A stretch of 64,000 nt of DNA from Rhodanobacter sp. Root480 (lineage in GTDB: Bacteria; Pseudomonadota; Gammaproteobacteria; Xanthomonadales; Rhodanobacteraceae): the NCBI RefSeq assembly GCF_001426645.1, contig NZ_LMEX01000001.1, positions 386,755 to 450,754 on the forward strand, given 5' to 3'. The notes below the pieces were generated by a model, which was not told where the DNA came from, made no database searches, and saw nothing but the letters and a program-made list of their open reading frames with translations. Both the position numbers and the translations under genes were made by a program. Positions 51,548-60,968 of the stretch are shown piece by piece. Each line of letters opens with the position of its first letter. Within the stretch, counting starts at the first letter, position 1.

Positions 51548-51590
51548 GGACGGACTCGGTTGATGCGTGGTTGGGCAGTACTGCCACACC

Positions 51591-51666
51591 GTTCGCCCTG
51601 AACGCAGGCGCGGAGGGAGCGAAGCCGAGGGGAGGACGACTTCGCAACGCTACGCTCAGGGCGAAC
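51591..51666. repeat. Inverted repeat between pstS and pstC
   Basis: GTTCGCCCTGA (51591-51601) and TCAGGGCGAAC (51656-51666) are exact inverse copies around a 54-base GC-rich interior with its own partial pairing. In the 191-base pstS-pstC gap it could stabilise the pstS message or limit read-through, giving more binding protein than permease. Confidence 0.65.
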
Positions 51667-51738
51667 GATGCGGCGTGAAGCTGACAGCACGGTGGGGCGC
51701 ATCGTTTGCAGCGATACGCCCCGTCGTGCCGCGGAACC

Positions 51739-52773
51739 TCAGTGCTTGAACTCGGCCGCCCAGTACGCCTCGATCTGCTTCACCAGGGCCGCGGGAAGCG
51801 GCACGTAGTCGAGATCACTGGCGGCCTTCTGGCCGTTTTCCAGCGCGTACTTGAAGAAGTCGAAGGCTGTCTTGCTGTTGCCGGCGTTCTTCGGCGTCTT
51901 GTACATGATCATCCAGGTGGTGGCGGTGATCGGCCACGCCTTGGCGCCGGGGGCGTTGGTCATGATCAGGTTGAAATCCTGGGTGCTGGCCCAGTCGGCC
52001 GTGGCCGCGGCGGCGGCGAAGCTGTCCGCGTCAGGTGCCACCACGTTGCCGGCAGCGTTCTTCAGGTCGGTCCAGCTGAGCTTGTTCTTCACCGCGTAGG
52101 CATATTCGACGTAGCCGATCGAACCCTTGATCTGCTTCACGTACTGCGACACGCCCTCGTTGCCCTTGCCGCCCACGCCGGTCGGCCATTCCACCGCCGT
52201 GCCGAATTTCACCTGGCTGGCCCAGGTCGGGCTGACCTTGGACAGGAAGTTGGTGAAGTTGAACGAGGTGCCCGAACCATCCGAGCGGTGCACCACCGTG
52301 ATCTTGCCGGCGGGCAGCTTCAGGCCGGCATTCAGCGCGGCGATCTTCGGGTCGTTCCAGTTGTTGATCTTGCCCAGGAAGATGTTGGCCAGGGTGGTGC
52401 CGTCCAGCTTGATCTGGCCTGCCTGCACACCGGCGATGTTGACCACCGGCACGATGCCGCCGACCACGATCGGGAACTGGCCCAAGCCGAATTTCTTCAG
52501 GTCTTCCGCCTTCATCGGCGCATCGGACGCGCCGAAATCGATGGTGCCTTCCTTGATCTGCGCGATGCCGGCGCCGGAACCGACCGACTGGTAGTTGAGG
52601 CGGTTGCCGGTCTGCTCCGCGTACGCGGCCGACCACTTGGACATCACCGGGTAGACGAAGCTGGAGCCGGCACCGGTGATGTCGGTGGCCTGGGCGGCCA
52701 TGCCGAATGTCGAGGCGACGGCCAGCGTCGCCACGGCGGCGAAGCGGATGGGAGTTTTGCGAAGGGTCAACAC
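51739..52773 (-). CDS. pstS: Phosphate-binding periplasmic protein
   Basis: The 344-residue protein has a signal peptide ('AAVATLAVASTFGMAAQA', cut near residue 29), then 'ITGAGSSFVYPVMSKW', 'YQSVGSGAGIAQI', 'DFGASDAPM' and 'VVHRSDGSGTSFNFTNFL', all phosphate-binding loops of PstS. GTG 52773 has AAGGAG seven bases upstream. A strong Pho-box-like site lies 67-95 bases upstream. Confidence 0.97.
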   Translation of the reverse strand: MLTLRKTPIRFAAVATLAVASTFGMAAQATDITGAGSSFVYPVMSKWSAAYAEQTGNRLNYQSVGSGAGIAQIKEGTIDFGASDAPMKAEDLKKFGLGQFPIVVGGIVPVVNIAGVQAGQIKLDGTTLANIFLGKINNWNDPKIAALNAGLKLPAGKITVVHRSDGSGTSFNFTNFLSKVSPTWASQVKFGTAVEWPTGVGGKGNEGVSQYVKQIKGSIGYVEYAYAVKNKLSWTDLKNAAGNVVAPDADSFAAAAATADWASTQDFNLIMTNAPGAKAWPITATTWMIMYKTPKNAGNSKTAFDFFKYALENGQKAASDLDYVPLPAALVKQIEAYWAAEFKH

Positions 52774-52839
52774 GGGTTAGCTCCTTGGAAGGACGTCAAA
52801 GGTGACGGCGTCATTTCAGGTCTTTCGTGTTGCCATTGG

Positions 52840-52868
52840 ATGATGCGAATGTTGCAGCAGGATGACAG
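52840..52868 (-). promoter_or_regulatory. Pho box upstream of pstS
   Basis: On the minus strand: CTGTCAT, CCTG, CTGCAAC, ATTC, GCATCAT; three 7-bp units with 11-bp period. The first equals the E. coli half-site CTGTCAT. TGTCATCC and AACATTC align base for base with the phoB site. Confidence 0.75.
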
Positions 52869-52931
52869 TGGGGTTTGGGGCAGGGAAAACGACGCAGGGA
52901 ATCGGGAGCGAAAAGGGCGCCGCACCGCCCC

Positions 52932-53588
52932 TCAAGCCACATTCAGACCGCTGTGTGCCTGCTCGAACAACTCCATCTGCCGCCAGCGGTTGACCACGCT
53001 GCAGAACAGTTCGGCCGTGCGCTCGGCGTCATAAACGGCCGAATGGGCTTCGCGGCTGTCGAATGGATGGCCGGCGGCCAGTACTGCCTTGCTCAATACG
53101 GTCTGGCCATAGGCGAGTCCGCCAAAGCTCACCGTGTCGAAACAACTGAAGGGATGGAACGGGTTGCGCTTGTGTCCGCAGCGACGCACCGCCTGGTTGA
53201 GAAAGCCCAGGTCGAACGCGGCGTTGTGACCGACCAGGATCGCCCGCTGGCATTCGGCGCCGCGCACCGCATCGCGTACGGCTTGAAAGATGAAGTCCAG
53301 CGCCAGCCGCTCGGCCAGTGCGCCGCGCAGCGGGTTGTACGGGTCGATGCCGGTGATTTCCAGCGAACGCGGGTCGAGATTGGCGCCGGGAAACGGCTCC
53401 ACATGCGTCGATACGGTCGGCTGCAGCCGCAGGTAACCCTCGGCGTCCATTGATAACGGAACCGCCGCTATCTCCAGCAAGGCATCGTGCTGTGCATCGA
53501 AGCCGCCGGTTTCGACGTCCACCACCACGGGCAGGAAACCGCGGAACCGCTCGGCCATGCGCGGTGTTTTGCTGTTCGGGATTTGCAT
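52932..53588 (-). CDS. rnt: Ribonuclease T
   Basis: The 218-residue DEDDh exonuclease has '[10 protein letters not shown]' (Asp, Glu), '[16 protein letters not shown]' (Asp) and '[17 protein letters not shown]' (His, Asp). '[20 protein letters not shown]' is typical of RNase T. It trims tRNA and small-RNA 3' ends. It lies between pstS and the porin but faces away from the porin, so the two share the divergent gap with Pho boxes. Confidence 0.93.
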   Translation of the reverse strand: MQIPNSKTPRMAERFRGFLPVVVDVETGGFDAQHDALLEIAAVPLSMDAEGYLRLQPTVSTHVEPFPGANLDPRSLEITGIDPYNPLRGALAERLALDFIFQAVRDAVRGAECQRAILVGHNAAFDLGFLNQAVRRCGHKRNPFHPFSCFDTVSFGGLAYGQTVLSKAVLAAGHPFDSREAHSAVYDAERTAELFCSVVNRWRQMELFEQAHSGLNVA

Positions 53589-53643
53589 CGGCGAAGCATA
53601 TCAGCCGAGTGCTTCAACGCGGGTTGCGCCGCCTGTCGCCGTA

Positions 53644-53704
53644 CTGTCATCAAAACGGCATCGCGCTGTAAAACGCGCACGTCAATCTGTCATGGCTGCT
53701 TGTC
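53644..53704 (+). promoter_or_regulatory. Pho boxes upstream of the porin gene
   Basis: CTGTCAT, CAAA, ACGGCAT, CGCG, CTGTAAA at 53644-53672 (three units, 11-bp period), and a second CTGTCAT, GGCT, GCTTGTC at 53687-53704. They sit 62-122 bases before the porin ATG. Confidence 0.7.
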
Positions 53705-53765
53705 GCGCACCCCGCAATGACGCGGGCGCACGGCGAAAACTTTCCCACCTATGACGGAGTACACC

Positions 53766-55004
53766 ATGCGTTGCAGATTGATCGCGGTAGCCATTGCGGC
53801 CGGCTTGGGCCTCGCCAGTTTCAGTTCCATCGCGGCACCGCAGGCGACCAACAGCGGCGATGTGGCGTTGCTCAGGGCACAACTGGCCGACTTGCAGGCG
53901 AAGGTCGATGCGCTGGAACAGCGTACCGATGCGCAGTCCGACATCAACGTCAGCACCGGCCAGGCGGTGGAGAAGGCGACCAACCTGACCAGCGCCAGCG
54001 ACAAGAAGCTTGCGGCGCTGGAAAAGGCGGTCAACAACACCAAACTGTCCGGCAAGATGTACTTCGACTTCACCAACATCGACCAGAAAAACAGCGACAC
54101 CGGCAAGACCGACGCCTCCGGCATCGGCCTGGATGTGAAGCGCTTCTACCTCGGCGTCGATCACAAATTCAGTGACATCTGGTCGGCCAGCCTCACCACC
54201 GACTTCAATTACGCCAGCAGCGACGGCCAGACCAGCGTCTTCGTCAAGAAGGCGTATGCGCAGGGCAAGTTCAGCGATGCGGCGGTGCTGCGCATCGGTT
54301 CGACCGACATGCCGTGGATTCCGTTCGCCGAGAAGTTCTACGGCTTCCGCTATGTCGAGAACACGCTCACCGATCGCCTGAAGTATGGCAACTCGGCTGA
54401 CTGGGGCCTGCACATGGGTGGCGACCTGGCCGGCAAGACGGTCAGCTACGCGGTGTCGGTGGTCAACGGCCGTGGCTATAAGAATCCTGGCCGCAGCAAG
54501 GGTGTGGACGTCGAGGCACGCGTGGGTTTCGTGCCGTTCGACAACATGGTTGTGGCCGTCGGTGGCTACAGCGGCCATCGCGGTCAGGAAACCGAAAACA
54601 TCAACGCGACCAACACCGCCAGCCGCGGCGACCTGATGGTGGCGTATGCCAGCGACGCGTTCCGCGTGGGCGCCGAGTACTTCACCGCGAAGAACTGGAA
54701 CAACGTGCTGAACCCGATCTCCGACAAGGCCGATGGGTACTCGCTGTGGGCCAGCGTGGCGGTGGCGGACGGGGTGAACCTGTTCGCACGCTACGACAAC
54801 GCAAAGCTCAGCAAGGATCTGGACAAGGGCAACAAGGACGTCTACTACAACGCCGGCGTCGAGTTCCAGGTCACCAAGGGCTTCAAGCTGGCAGGCGTGT
54901 GGAAGCACGAAAATGCCAAGAAGACGGTCACCGCGCCGGTGCCGCTGCACGTGCAGAGCGTGAAGACCAACGAGATCGGCGTGTTCGGCGAACTGTCATT
55001 CTGA
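53766..55004 (+). CDS. Phosphate/polyphosphate-selective porin, OprO/OprP family
   Basis: The 412-residue protein has a signal peptide (about 1-23, 'GLASFSSIAA'), a coiled-coil segment ('VALLRAQLADLQAKVDALEQ', about 33-52) and a 16-strand porin barrel of the porin O/P type ('GKMYFDFTNI', 'VKRFYLGVDHKFSDIW', 'IGSTDMPWIPFAEKFYGFRY'), ending in 'GELSF'. Such trimers take up phosphate or pyrophosphate across the outer membrane. ATG 53766 has CGGAG six bases upstream. Its Pho boxes and position beside pst strongly support phosphate uptake. Confidence 0.9.
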   Translation: MRCRLIAVAIAAGLGLASFSSIAAPQATNSGDVALLRAQLADLQAKVDALEQRTDAQSDINVSTGQAVEKATNLTSASDKKLAALEKAVNNTKLSGKMYFDFTNIDQKNSDTGKTDASGIGLDVKRFYLGVDHKFSDIWSASLTTDFNYASSDGQTSVFVKKAYAQGKFSDAAVLRIGSTDMPWIPFAEKFYGFRYVENTLTDRLKYGNSADWGLHMGGDLAGKTVSYAVSVVNGRGYKNPGRSKGVDVEARVGFVPFDNMVVAVGGYSGHRGQETENINATNTASRGDLMVAYASDAFRVGAEYFTAKNWNNVLNPISDKADGYSLWASVAVADGVNLFARYDNAKLSKDLDKGNKDVYYNAGVEFQVTKGFKLAGVWKHENAKKTVTAPVPLHVQSVKTNEIGVFGELSF

Positions 55005-55090
55005 TGCAACACGTCCCGGGCAAGCTGTTGTCCGGGCGTGGTGGCTGACAACGGACGGCTATCGGAAAGGAGTTTTACCCAGGGAAGGAA

Positions 55091-55120
55091 AAACGGCGGG
55101 CATTGCCCGCCGTTTGCTTT
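55091..55120 (+). terminator. Intrinsic terminator of the porin gene
   Basis: AAACGGCGGGC (55091-55101) pairs perfectly with GCCCGCCGTTT (55105-55115), followed by GCTTTT. It lies 87 bases after the porin stop. Confidence 0.8.
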
Positions 55121-55147
55121 TGGGAATGCCGCGCGCAAAAGCTCTCG

Positions 55148-55182
55148 CGAATCCCGAATCCCGAATCCCGAATCCCGAATCC
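55148..55182. repeat. CGAATCC heptamer tandem, 5 exact units
   Basis: Five perfect head-to-tail copies of CGAATCC, ending six bases past the nth stop codon on the minus strand. It is the longest of the three tandems in the window. Confidence 0.95.
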
Positions 55183-55187
55183 CGGCC

Positions 55188-55820
55188 CTAAACCGTCTTG
55201 TCCTTGTACCGGCACAAATCGCGTATCACGCAATTCGGGCAATCGGGTTTGCGTGCCTTGCATACGTAGCGGCCGTGCAGGATAAGCCAGTGATGCGCGT
55301 CGAGCTTGAACTCGGTCGGCACCACTTTCTCCAGCTTGTCCTCGACCGCGCGCACGTCCTTGCCTGGCGCCAGGCCGGTGCGGTTGGCGACGCGGAAGAT
55401 GTGCGTGTCGACCGCGATGGTCGGCTCGCCAAAGGCCGTATTCAGCACCACGTTGGCGGTCTTGCGGCCCACGCCAGGCAGCGCTTCCAGTTCGGCACGG
55501 GTGCGCGGCACCTCGCCGTGGTGCTGCTCGATCAGCAGGCGGCACAGCGCGATGACGTTTTTTGCCTTGGCGTTGAACAGGCCGATCGTGCTGATGTACT
55601 TCTTGAGCCCGTCCTCGCCCAGCGCCAGGATCGCCTGCGGTGTATTGGCCACCGGGTACAGCTTCTTCGTGGCCTTGTTCACGCCCACGTCGGTGGCCTG
55701 CGCCGACAGCACCACTGCCACCAGCAACTCGAACGGCGTGGTGTAGACCAGCTCGGTTTTCGGATGCGGGTTGAGTTCGCGCAGGCGCGAGAACAGTTCG
55801 ATGATGTCGGCGCGCTTCAT
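55188..55820 (-). CDS. nth: Endonuclease III
   Basis: The 210-residue DNA glycosylase/AP lyase has the HhH motif '[18 protein letters not shown]' with catalytic Lys, catalytic Asp in '[13 protein letters not shown]', and C-terminal 4Fe-4S ligands '[18 protein letters not shown]'. It removes oxidised pyrimidines in base-excision repair. Its ATG overlaps the rnfB stop (ATGA), as in the rsx-nth operon of E. coli. Confidence 0.96.
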   Translation of the reverse strand: MKRADIIELFSRLRELNPHPKTELVYTTPFELLVAVVLSAQATDVGVNKATKKLYPVANTPQAILALGEDGLKKYISTIGLFNAKAKNVIALCRLLIEQHHGEVPRTRAELEALPGVGRKTANVVLNTAFGEPTIAVDTHIFRVANRTGLAPGKDVRAVEDKLEKVVPTEFKLDAHHWLILHGRYVCKARKPDCPNCVIRDLCRYKDKTV

Positions 55821-56425
55821 TGGCGGGATGGCCCCTGTTTTGCGCGGGCGCGGGCCAGCGCCGCCAATACCGGGTTGGTCTCGACCGCGACCTTGCGCGC
55901 CGCCAGCTCGGCCTCGCGCTGCGCCTGTTCGCGCGCCAGTCGTGCCTCGCGCCGCTGGAAATGCTCGCGTGCGGTATCGGCATGGACCACGTCGCCGGCC
56001 TGCGCCAGCGGCATCGGTTCCAGCACGATGCAGTCGACCGGGCAGGCGGCCACGCACAGTTCGCAGCCGGTGCAATCGTCGGCGATGACGGTATGCATCA
56101 ACTTGGCCGCACCCACGATGGCGTCGACTGGGCAGGCCTGGATGCATTTGGTGCAGCCGATGCAGTCGGCCTCCACGATGCGCGCCAGCGTGCGCGGTTT
56201 CTCGATGCCGTGGTCGGGATTCAACGGCAGCACGGGCTGATCGAGCAATGCGGCCAGCTTCGCGATACCGGCCGCGCCACCGGGCGGACACTGGTTGATC
56301 GGCGCCTCGCCACGGGCCATCGCCTCGGCGTACGGCCGGCAACCGTGGTAGCCACATTGCTCGCACTGGGTTTGCGGCAGCAAGGCGTCGATGCGGTCAG
56401 CCAGGGTGTCGATGGGCGCACTCAT
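55817..56425 (-). CDS. rnfB: RnfB/RsxB-like ferredoxin-type protein
   Basis: The 202-residue protein has an N-terminal 4Fe-4S domain ('[20 protein letters not shown]', 'INQCPPGG'), then two ferredoxin clusters ('[17 protein letters not shown]', '[17 protein letters not shown]') and a charged helical tail. It lacks the N-terminal membrane helix of full RnfB. No rnfA, C, D, G or E is nearby, so it may work alone as an electron carrier. ATG 56425 starts the conserved region; longer frames run back over the opposite-strand gene. It is coupled to nth. Confidence 0.87.
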   Translation of the reverse strand: MSAPIDTLADRIDALLPQTQCEQCGYHGCRPYAEAMARGEAPINQCPPGGAAGIAKLAALLDQPVLPLNPDHGIEKPRTLARIVEADCIGCTKCIQACPVDAIVGAAKLMHTVIADDCTGCELCVAACPVDCIVLEPMPLAQAGDVVHADTAREHFQRREARLAREQAQREAELAARKVAVETNPVLAALARARAKQGPSRQ

Positions 56426-56500
56426 GCGAAAGGGTTGGAGCGGGAATAATGGGTGGTCACTGCGGTATTGTCCCGCAACTTTCATCCAACGGAGCGTGCC

Positions 56501-56782
56501 ATGAAATCGTCGTATCTCGCGTCCCTGCTGCTCGCTGCCGTGCTCGGCGCCGGCGGCTCGATCCTGCTCACCCATTCGACATCCGCGCAGGCGGCAACGC
56601 CAACGGGCGACACGATCACGGTATTCGTCGATGCGACCTTCGGTTTCCGCAAGGCGCACATGGCCGACAAGCTGACCAAGTCGCATGCGGAATACGCCGC
56701 CCGCGGCTATCGTTTCGTGGCCATGTCGCCGTACAGCGAGAACGGCGATCTGGTGGGTTTCTTCGTGACGTACGCGAGGTGA
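56501..56782 (+). CDS. Small exported protein of unknown function
   Basis: The 93-residue protein has a signal peptide or N-terminal anchor ('[17 protein letters not shown]', about 7-23; likely cut after 'SAQA'). The small domain has '[10 protein letters not shown]', a helix '[18 protein letters not shown]', then '[22 protein letters not shown]', a beta-alpha-beta-beta pattern like DUF4177-type proteins; that resemblance is by eye. GGAG six bases before ATG 56501 supports expression. Confidence 0.7.
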   Translation: MKSSYLASLLLAAVLGAGGSILLTHSTSAQAATPTGDTITVFVDATFGFRKAHMADKLTKSHAEYAARGYRFVAMSPYSENGDLVGFFVTYAR

Positions 56783-56791
56783 CAGCCCTGT

Positions 56792-56859
56792 AGGAGCGCA
56801 CCCTGTGCGCGATGCTCTTCGGCACGTACAGAAAAGCATCGCGCACAGGGTGCGCTCCT
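56792..56859. repeat. Perfect 25-bp inverted REP pair
   Basis: 56792-56816 (starting AGGAGCGCACCC, ending GCGATGCT) is exactly inverted at 56835-56859 around an 18-nt loop. It lies between the convergent small-protein gene and metG and may stop transcription from both sides. Confidence 0.9.
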
Positions 56860-56871
56860 GCAACGCTCGAT

Positions 56872-58968
56872 TCAGCGGACGGTGGCGCCGGGCTGGGCGC
56901 CCTGATCCGCATCCAGCAGGAACAGGTCGCTGCCGCCGTTGCCGGCGGACAGGATCATGCCCTCGGACAGGCCGAAACGCATCTTGCGTGGCGCCAGGTT
57001 GGCGATGAACACCACGTTGCGGCCGACCAGCTTCTCCGGTTCGCCATAGGCGGCGCGGATGCCGGAGAAGATCTGTCGCGTGCCCAGTTCGCCGGCGTCC
57101 AGTTCGAAGCGCAGCAGCTTGTCCGAGCCTTCCACGAATTCGCAGGCCCGCACCTTGCCGATGCGCAGGTCGAGTTTGGCGAAGTCGTCGATGGATATGG
57201 TGGCGGAATCCTGGGCTTCGGGATTTGCGGCAGGCTTGGGGCTGTCGTTCATGGGCTTCTTCTTTTTATCGGCAACGGGTGCTTCGGCAGGCGTGGTGCC
57301 CAGTGATTCCTTCGACGCTTCCACCATCGCCTCGATGCGCTTGGGATCGAGCCGGCCCAGCAGCGGTTCGAAAGCGTTGATGGTGTGGCCGAACAGCGTG
57401 CGGCGGGCATCGTCGAAATCGGCGATCGGCGCGGCCAGGAAGGCTTCCGCCGCGGCCACGGTGGTCGGCAGGATCGGTTTCAGCAAGCCGGAAAGCAGGC
57501 GGAAGCCGTGCAGCGCCAGCGTGCAGACTTGCTGCAATTCCTCGCGTCGCGCGGCGTCCTTGGCGATCACCCACGGCGCCTTGGCCGCGATGTAGCCGTT
57601 GACCAGATCCGCGATGGCGACGAAGCGGCGGGTGACGTCGGCGAACTCGCCGGTTTCGTACAGCGCGTCGATGCCGTTGTAGTGCGACAGCAGCTCCTGC
57701 CACAGCGCGGCTTCCTCGGCGTCGAAGTGATTGGCCAGCTTGCCGTCGAAAAACTTCTGCGTGAAACCCGCGGTGCGGCTGGCGATGTTCACCCACTTGC
57801 CGATCAGGTGCGAGTTGATCCGCTCCTCGAATGCCTTCAGGTCCAGGTCCACGTCGACCGGCGCGTCGTTGAGCATGGTGGCGAAGTAGTAGCGCAGGCA
57901 TTCCGGATGCAGGCCAGCGTCGAGATAGGTGCGCGCCTGGATGAAGGTGCCGCGCGACTTGGACATCTTGGCGCCGTTGACGGTGAGGTAGCCGTTGACG
58001 TGCAGCGCGGTCGGCGTGCGGAAGCCGGCGCCGTGCAGCATCGCCGGCCAGAACAGGCCGTGGAAATTGATGATGTCCTTGCCGATGAAGTGGTGCATCT
58101 CGGCGGTGCTGTCGGCGGCCAGGAAGTCGTCGAACTTCAGGCCGGTGCGGTCGCACAACGCCTTGAAGCTGGCCAGGTAGCCGACCGGCGCATCCAGCCA
58201 CACATAGAAGAACTTGCCCGGCGCATCGGGGATGGGAAAGCCGAAGTAGGGCGCATCGCGCGAGATGTCCCAGTCCTTCAGGCCGCCATCCAGCCATTCG
58301 CGCAGCTTGGCGCTGACGCCGCTGTTGGCCACCGGCTTGCCGTCGGTGAACTTGCCCGCGAACCAGTCGCGCAACAGCGTCTCGAACTTGCCCAGCTCGA
58401 AGAAGTAATGCTCCGAATCGCGCAGCATGGGCGTGGCGCCGGACATCACCGAATACGGGTTGATCAGGTCGGTGGGCGCGTAGGTGGCGCCGCAGTTTTC
58501 GCAGTTGTCGCCGTACTGGTCGGGCGTGCCGCATTTCGGGCAGGTGCCCTTGATGTAGCGGTCGGGCAGGAACATCTGCTTTTCGGGATCGAACAACTGC
58601 TGGATCGAGCGGCGCGCAATGGAGCCGCCATCGCGCAGGCGCGTGTAGATCAGCGTGGCCAGCTCGCGATTCTCGTCCGAATGCGTGGTGTGGTAATGGT
58701 CGAACGCCACGCCGAACGCGGCGAAATCCGCCTCGTGACCCTGGCGGATGCCGTCGATGAAAACCTCCGGCGTCACACCGGCTTTTTCGGCGGCCAGCAT
58801 GATCGGCGTGCCGTGCGCGTCGTCGGCGCAGACGTAGATCGCTTCGTTGCCGCTCATTCGCTGCGCCCGCACCCAGATATCGGCCTGGATGTAGCCCAGC
58901 AGATGGCCCATGTGCAGCGGGCCATTGGCGTAGGGCAGGGCGTTGGTGACGAGGAGGCGGCGACTCAT
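56872..58968 (-). CDS. metG: Methionyl-tRNA synthetase
   Basis: The 698-residue class I synthetase has '[20 protein letters not shown]' (HIGH as HMGH), zinc knuckle '[18 protein letters not shown]', '[11 protein letters not shown]' (KMSKS) and a C-terminal tRNA-binding domain at about 590-698 ('[20 protein letters not shown]') behind a Lys-rich linker. It charges initiator and elongator tRNA-Met. ATG 58968 begins the conserved region. Confidence 0.97.
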   Translation of the reverse strand: MSRRLLVTNALPYANGPLHMGHLLGYIQADIWVRAQRMSGNEAIYVCADDAHGTPIMLAAEKAGVTPEVFIDGIRQGHEADFAAFGVAFDHYHTTHSDENRELATLIYTRLRDGGSIARRSIQQLFDPEKQMFLPDRYIKGTCPKCGTPDQYGDNCENCGATYAPTDLINPYSVMSGATPMLRDSEHYFFELGKFETLLRDWFAGKFTDGKPVANSGVSAKLREWLDGGLKDWDISRDAPYFGFPIPDAPGKFFYVWLDAPVGYLASFKALCDRTGLKFDDFLAADSTAEMHHFIGKDIINFHGLFWPAMLHGAGFRTPTALHVNGYLTVNGAKMSKSRGTFIQARTYLDAGLHPECLRYYFATMLNDAPVDVDLDLKAFEERINSHLIGKWVNIASRTAGFTQKFFDGKLANHFDAEEAALWQELLSHYNGIDALYETGEFADVTRRFVAIADLVNGYIAAKAPWVIAKDAARREELQQVCTLALHGFRLLSGLLKPILPTTVAAAEAFLAAPIADFDDARRTLFGHTINAFEPLLGRLDPKRIEAMVEASKESLGTTPAEAPVADKKKKPMNDSPKPAANPEAQDSATISIDDFAKLDLRIGKVRACEFVEGSDKLLRFELDAGELGTRQIFSGIRAAYGEPEKLVGRNVVFIANLAPRKMRFGLSEGMILSAGNGGSDLFLLDADQGAQPGATVR

Positions 58969-59135
58969 GGTGTGCGGTTTCCGGTGATGACTGCACATTA
59001 TGGCATGGCGTTTCCACCGTTCCGAACGCGTATGCCGCGGTCAACGATGGGCGCGGATTGCGTGTCGATGCGCAGCTGTCTACATTGTGCCGCTTCGCTG
59101 TTGATGGAAATCTCGCAATGCAGACAAGGGTGCCC

Positions 59136-60275
59136 ATGGTCACCGACGGGCCACCCCTCGCAGCGGCGACTCGCGCCACGCGACTCACGTTTCTGGTGTC
59201 CGGTATCGGCATGGCGGCCTGGGCGCCGATGGTGCCGTATGCCAAGGCGCGCCTGGCGCTGGACGATGCGACGCTGGGCCTGGTGCTGCTGGCGTTTGGC
59301 GGCGGCTCGATGGTGGCGATGCCGCTGGTCGGCATGCTCACCGAGCGCTTCGGCAGTCGACGGGTGATCGGCATCGGCGGCTTGATGTTGTGCACGGCGT
59401 TGCCGCTGCTGGCGCTCGCGCCCGGCATCGTGTCGCTGGCGTTGGCGCTGCTGTATTTCGGCATGGCGCTGGGTGCCGTGGATGTGGCGATGAATGCGCA
59501 TGCGGTGGAGGTGGAGCGGCGTGCGCAACGGCCGTTGATGTCCGGCTTCCACGGCTTGTTCAGCGTGGGCGGCTTGAGTGGCGCCGCGGGTATGAGCGCG
59601 CTGCTGGCGCTGGGTTTGCCGCTACTGGCTGGCGCGCTGGTGATCGCGGGCTTGATGGCGTTGATCGTGATCACCCAATGGCGCCACCTGATCGGCCTGA
59701 TCGCCGCCGCGGCCGGGCACAGTGCGGCGTTCCGCTGGCCACGTGGCCCGGTGCTTTTGCTGGGTCTGGTTTGCTTCGTCAGCTTTATGGCCGAGGGCGC
59801 GATGCTGGACTGGAGCGCGGTGTTCCTGCGTGATTTCCGCGGCGTGTCGGTGGCGTCGGCAGGCTTGGGCTATGCCGGTTTTTCGGTGGCAATGGCGTTG
59901 GGTCGGTTGACCGGCGATCGCACGATTGCCCGCTTCGGCCCGGTGGCCAGCGTGCGTGTGGGTGCAGCCACGGCGGCGGCGGGTTTGCTGATTGCGGCGG
60001 CGGTGCCGTGGCCGGCTGCCGCCATGCTCGGCTTCGTGCTGGTGGGGCTGGGTGCGGCGAATATCGTGCCGGTGATGTTTGGCGCGGCGGGCCGGTTGCC
60101 CGGCGTATCGCCGGCGGTTTCCATCGCCACGGTGACCACGCTGGGTTATGCCGGCTTGCTCAGTGGCCCGGCGCTGATCGGCTTTCTGGCCCACGCCAGC
60201 AGCCTGCCGATCGCGCTGGCGGCGGTGGGCGGTCTTTTGATCATGGTTTCGATATCGGCGCGGGTGGTGCGGTGA
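59136..60275 (+). CDS. Major facilitator superfamily transporter
   Basis: The 379-residue protein has about 11-12 hydrophobic segments and the MFS loop 'GMLTERFGSRRVIGIGGLML', with repeated 'GLSGAAGMSALLALG' and 'ALGRLTGDRTIARFG' halves. It resembles YbjJ-type transporters of unknown substrate. ATG 59136 has AAGGG five bases upstream; ATG 59118 is a poorer start. It overlaps the next gene by one base (TGATG). Confidence 0.85.
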   Translation: MVTDGPPLAAATRATRLTFLVSGIGMAAWAPMVPYAKARLALDDATLGLVLLAFGGGSMVAMPLVGMLTERFGSRRVIGIGGLMLCTALPLLALAPGIVSLALALLYFGMALGAVDVAMNAHAVEVERRAQRPLMSGFHGLFSVGGLSGAAGMSALLALGLPLLAGALVIAGLMALIVITQWRHLIGLIAAAAGHSAAFRWPRGPVLLLGLVCFVSFMAEGAMLDWSAVFLRDFRGVSVASAGLGYAGFSVAMALGRLTGDRTIARFGPVASVRVGAATAAAGLLIAAAVPWPAAAMLGFVLVGLGAANIVPVMFGAAGRLPGVSPAVSIATVTTLGYAGLLSGPALIGFLAHASSLPIALAAVGGLLIMVSISARVVR

Positions 60276-60907
60276 TGAACAGGGAAAACAGTTTCGACAC
60301 GGTGGTATTCGACCTGGGCGGGGTGCTGATCGACTGGGACCCGCGCTATCTGTACCGGCGCCTGTTCGATGACGAGGCGGCGATGGAGCGTTTCCTGGCC
60401 GAAATCTGCACGCCGCTGTGGAACCACCAGCAGGACGCCGGCCGTTCCTGGCACGAAGCCGTGGCCATGTTGAGCGCGCAGCATCCGCAGCACGCGGAGC
60501 TGATCGGTGCGTTCCACACCCGCTGGCCGGAAATGCTGGGCGGTGCCATCGCGCCGAGTGTGGCCATACTGGATGAACTGCGCGGTCGCGGCCTGCGGTT
60601 GTACGCGCTGACCAACTGGTCGCGGGAAACATTTCCGATGGCGCGCGAGCGCTACGAGTTCCTGCGCTGGTTCGACGGCATCGTGGTGTCGGGCGAGGAA
60701 GGCCTGGCCAAGCCCGACCCGGTGATCTTCCAGCGCACGATCGAGCGCTTCTCGCTGGTTCCGCGGCAGACGATCTACATCGACGATGCGCCGCGCAATG
60801 TGGCGGCGGCGTTCCAGGCCGGCATGCACAGCTTGCGGTTCCAGGATGCGGAAACGCTGCGCGCACAGCTTTGCCGCCTCGGCGTGCTGGCGCCAGCGGC
60901 GGCCTGA
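60275..60907 (+). CDS. HAD superfamily hydrolase, subfamily IA
   Basis: The 210-residue HAD protein has motif I 'VVFDLGGVLIDWDP', motif II 'YALTNWSRE', motif III Lys in 'GLAKPDPVIF' and motif IV 'IYIDDAPRNV'. Motif I is Asp-Leu-Gly rather than Asp-x-Asp, as in YihX-type sugar phosphatases. The substrate is unknown. Coupling to the MFS gene suggests a shared transport/metabolism role, which is only inferred. Confidence 0.88.
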   Translation: MNRENSFDTVVFDLGGVLIDWDPRYLYRRLFDDEAAMERFLAEICTPLWNHQQDAGRSWHEAVAMLSAQHPQHAELIGAFHTRWPEMLGGAIAPSVAILDELRGRGLRLYALTNWSRETFPMARERYEFLRWFDGIVVSGEEGLAKPDPVIFQRTIERFSLVPRQTIYIDDAPRNVAAAFQAGMHSLRFQDAETLRAQLCRLGVLAPAAA

Positions 60908-60917
60908 GACGCGTCGC

Positions 60918-60949
60918 AAAAAAAAAGCCCCGGACCGGCCGGGGCTTTT
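60918..60949. terminator. Bidirectional intrinsic terminator
   Basis: A9, stem GCCCCGG/CCGGGGC (60927-60933/60939-60945), T4. It serves the HAD gene on the plus strand and the DUF2147 gene on the minus strand, where the A-run becomes a U9 tail. Confidence 0.92.
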
Positions 60950-60968
60950 CATTCGTGCGGGCAAGGTT

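Noticed and set aside
55148-55182. CRISPR-like array
   Set aside because: Units are 7 bp with no spacers; it is a simple tandem repeat.
59622-60866. 414-codon minus-strand frame over the MFS and HAD genes
   Set aside because: Both sense genes are recognised and coupled; the antisense frame has no motif.
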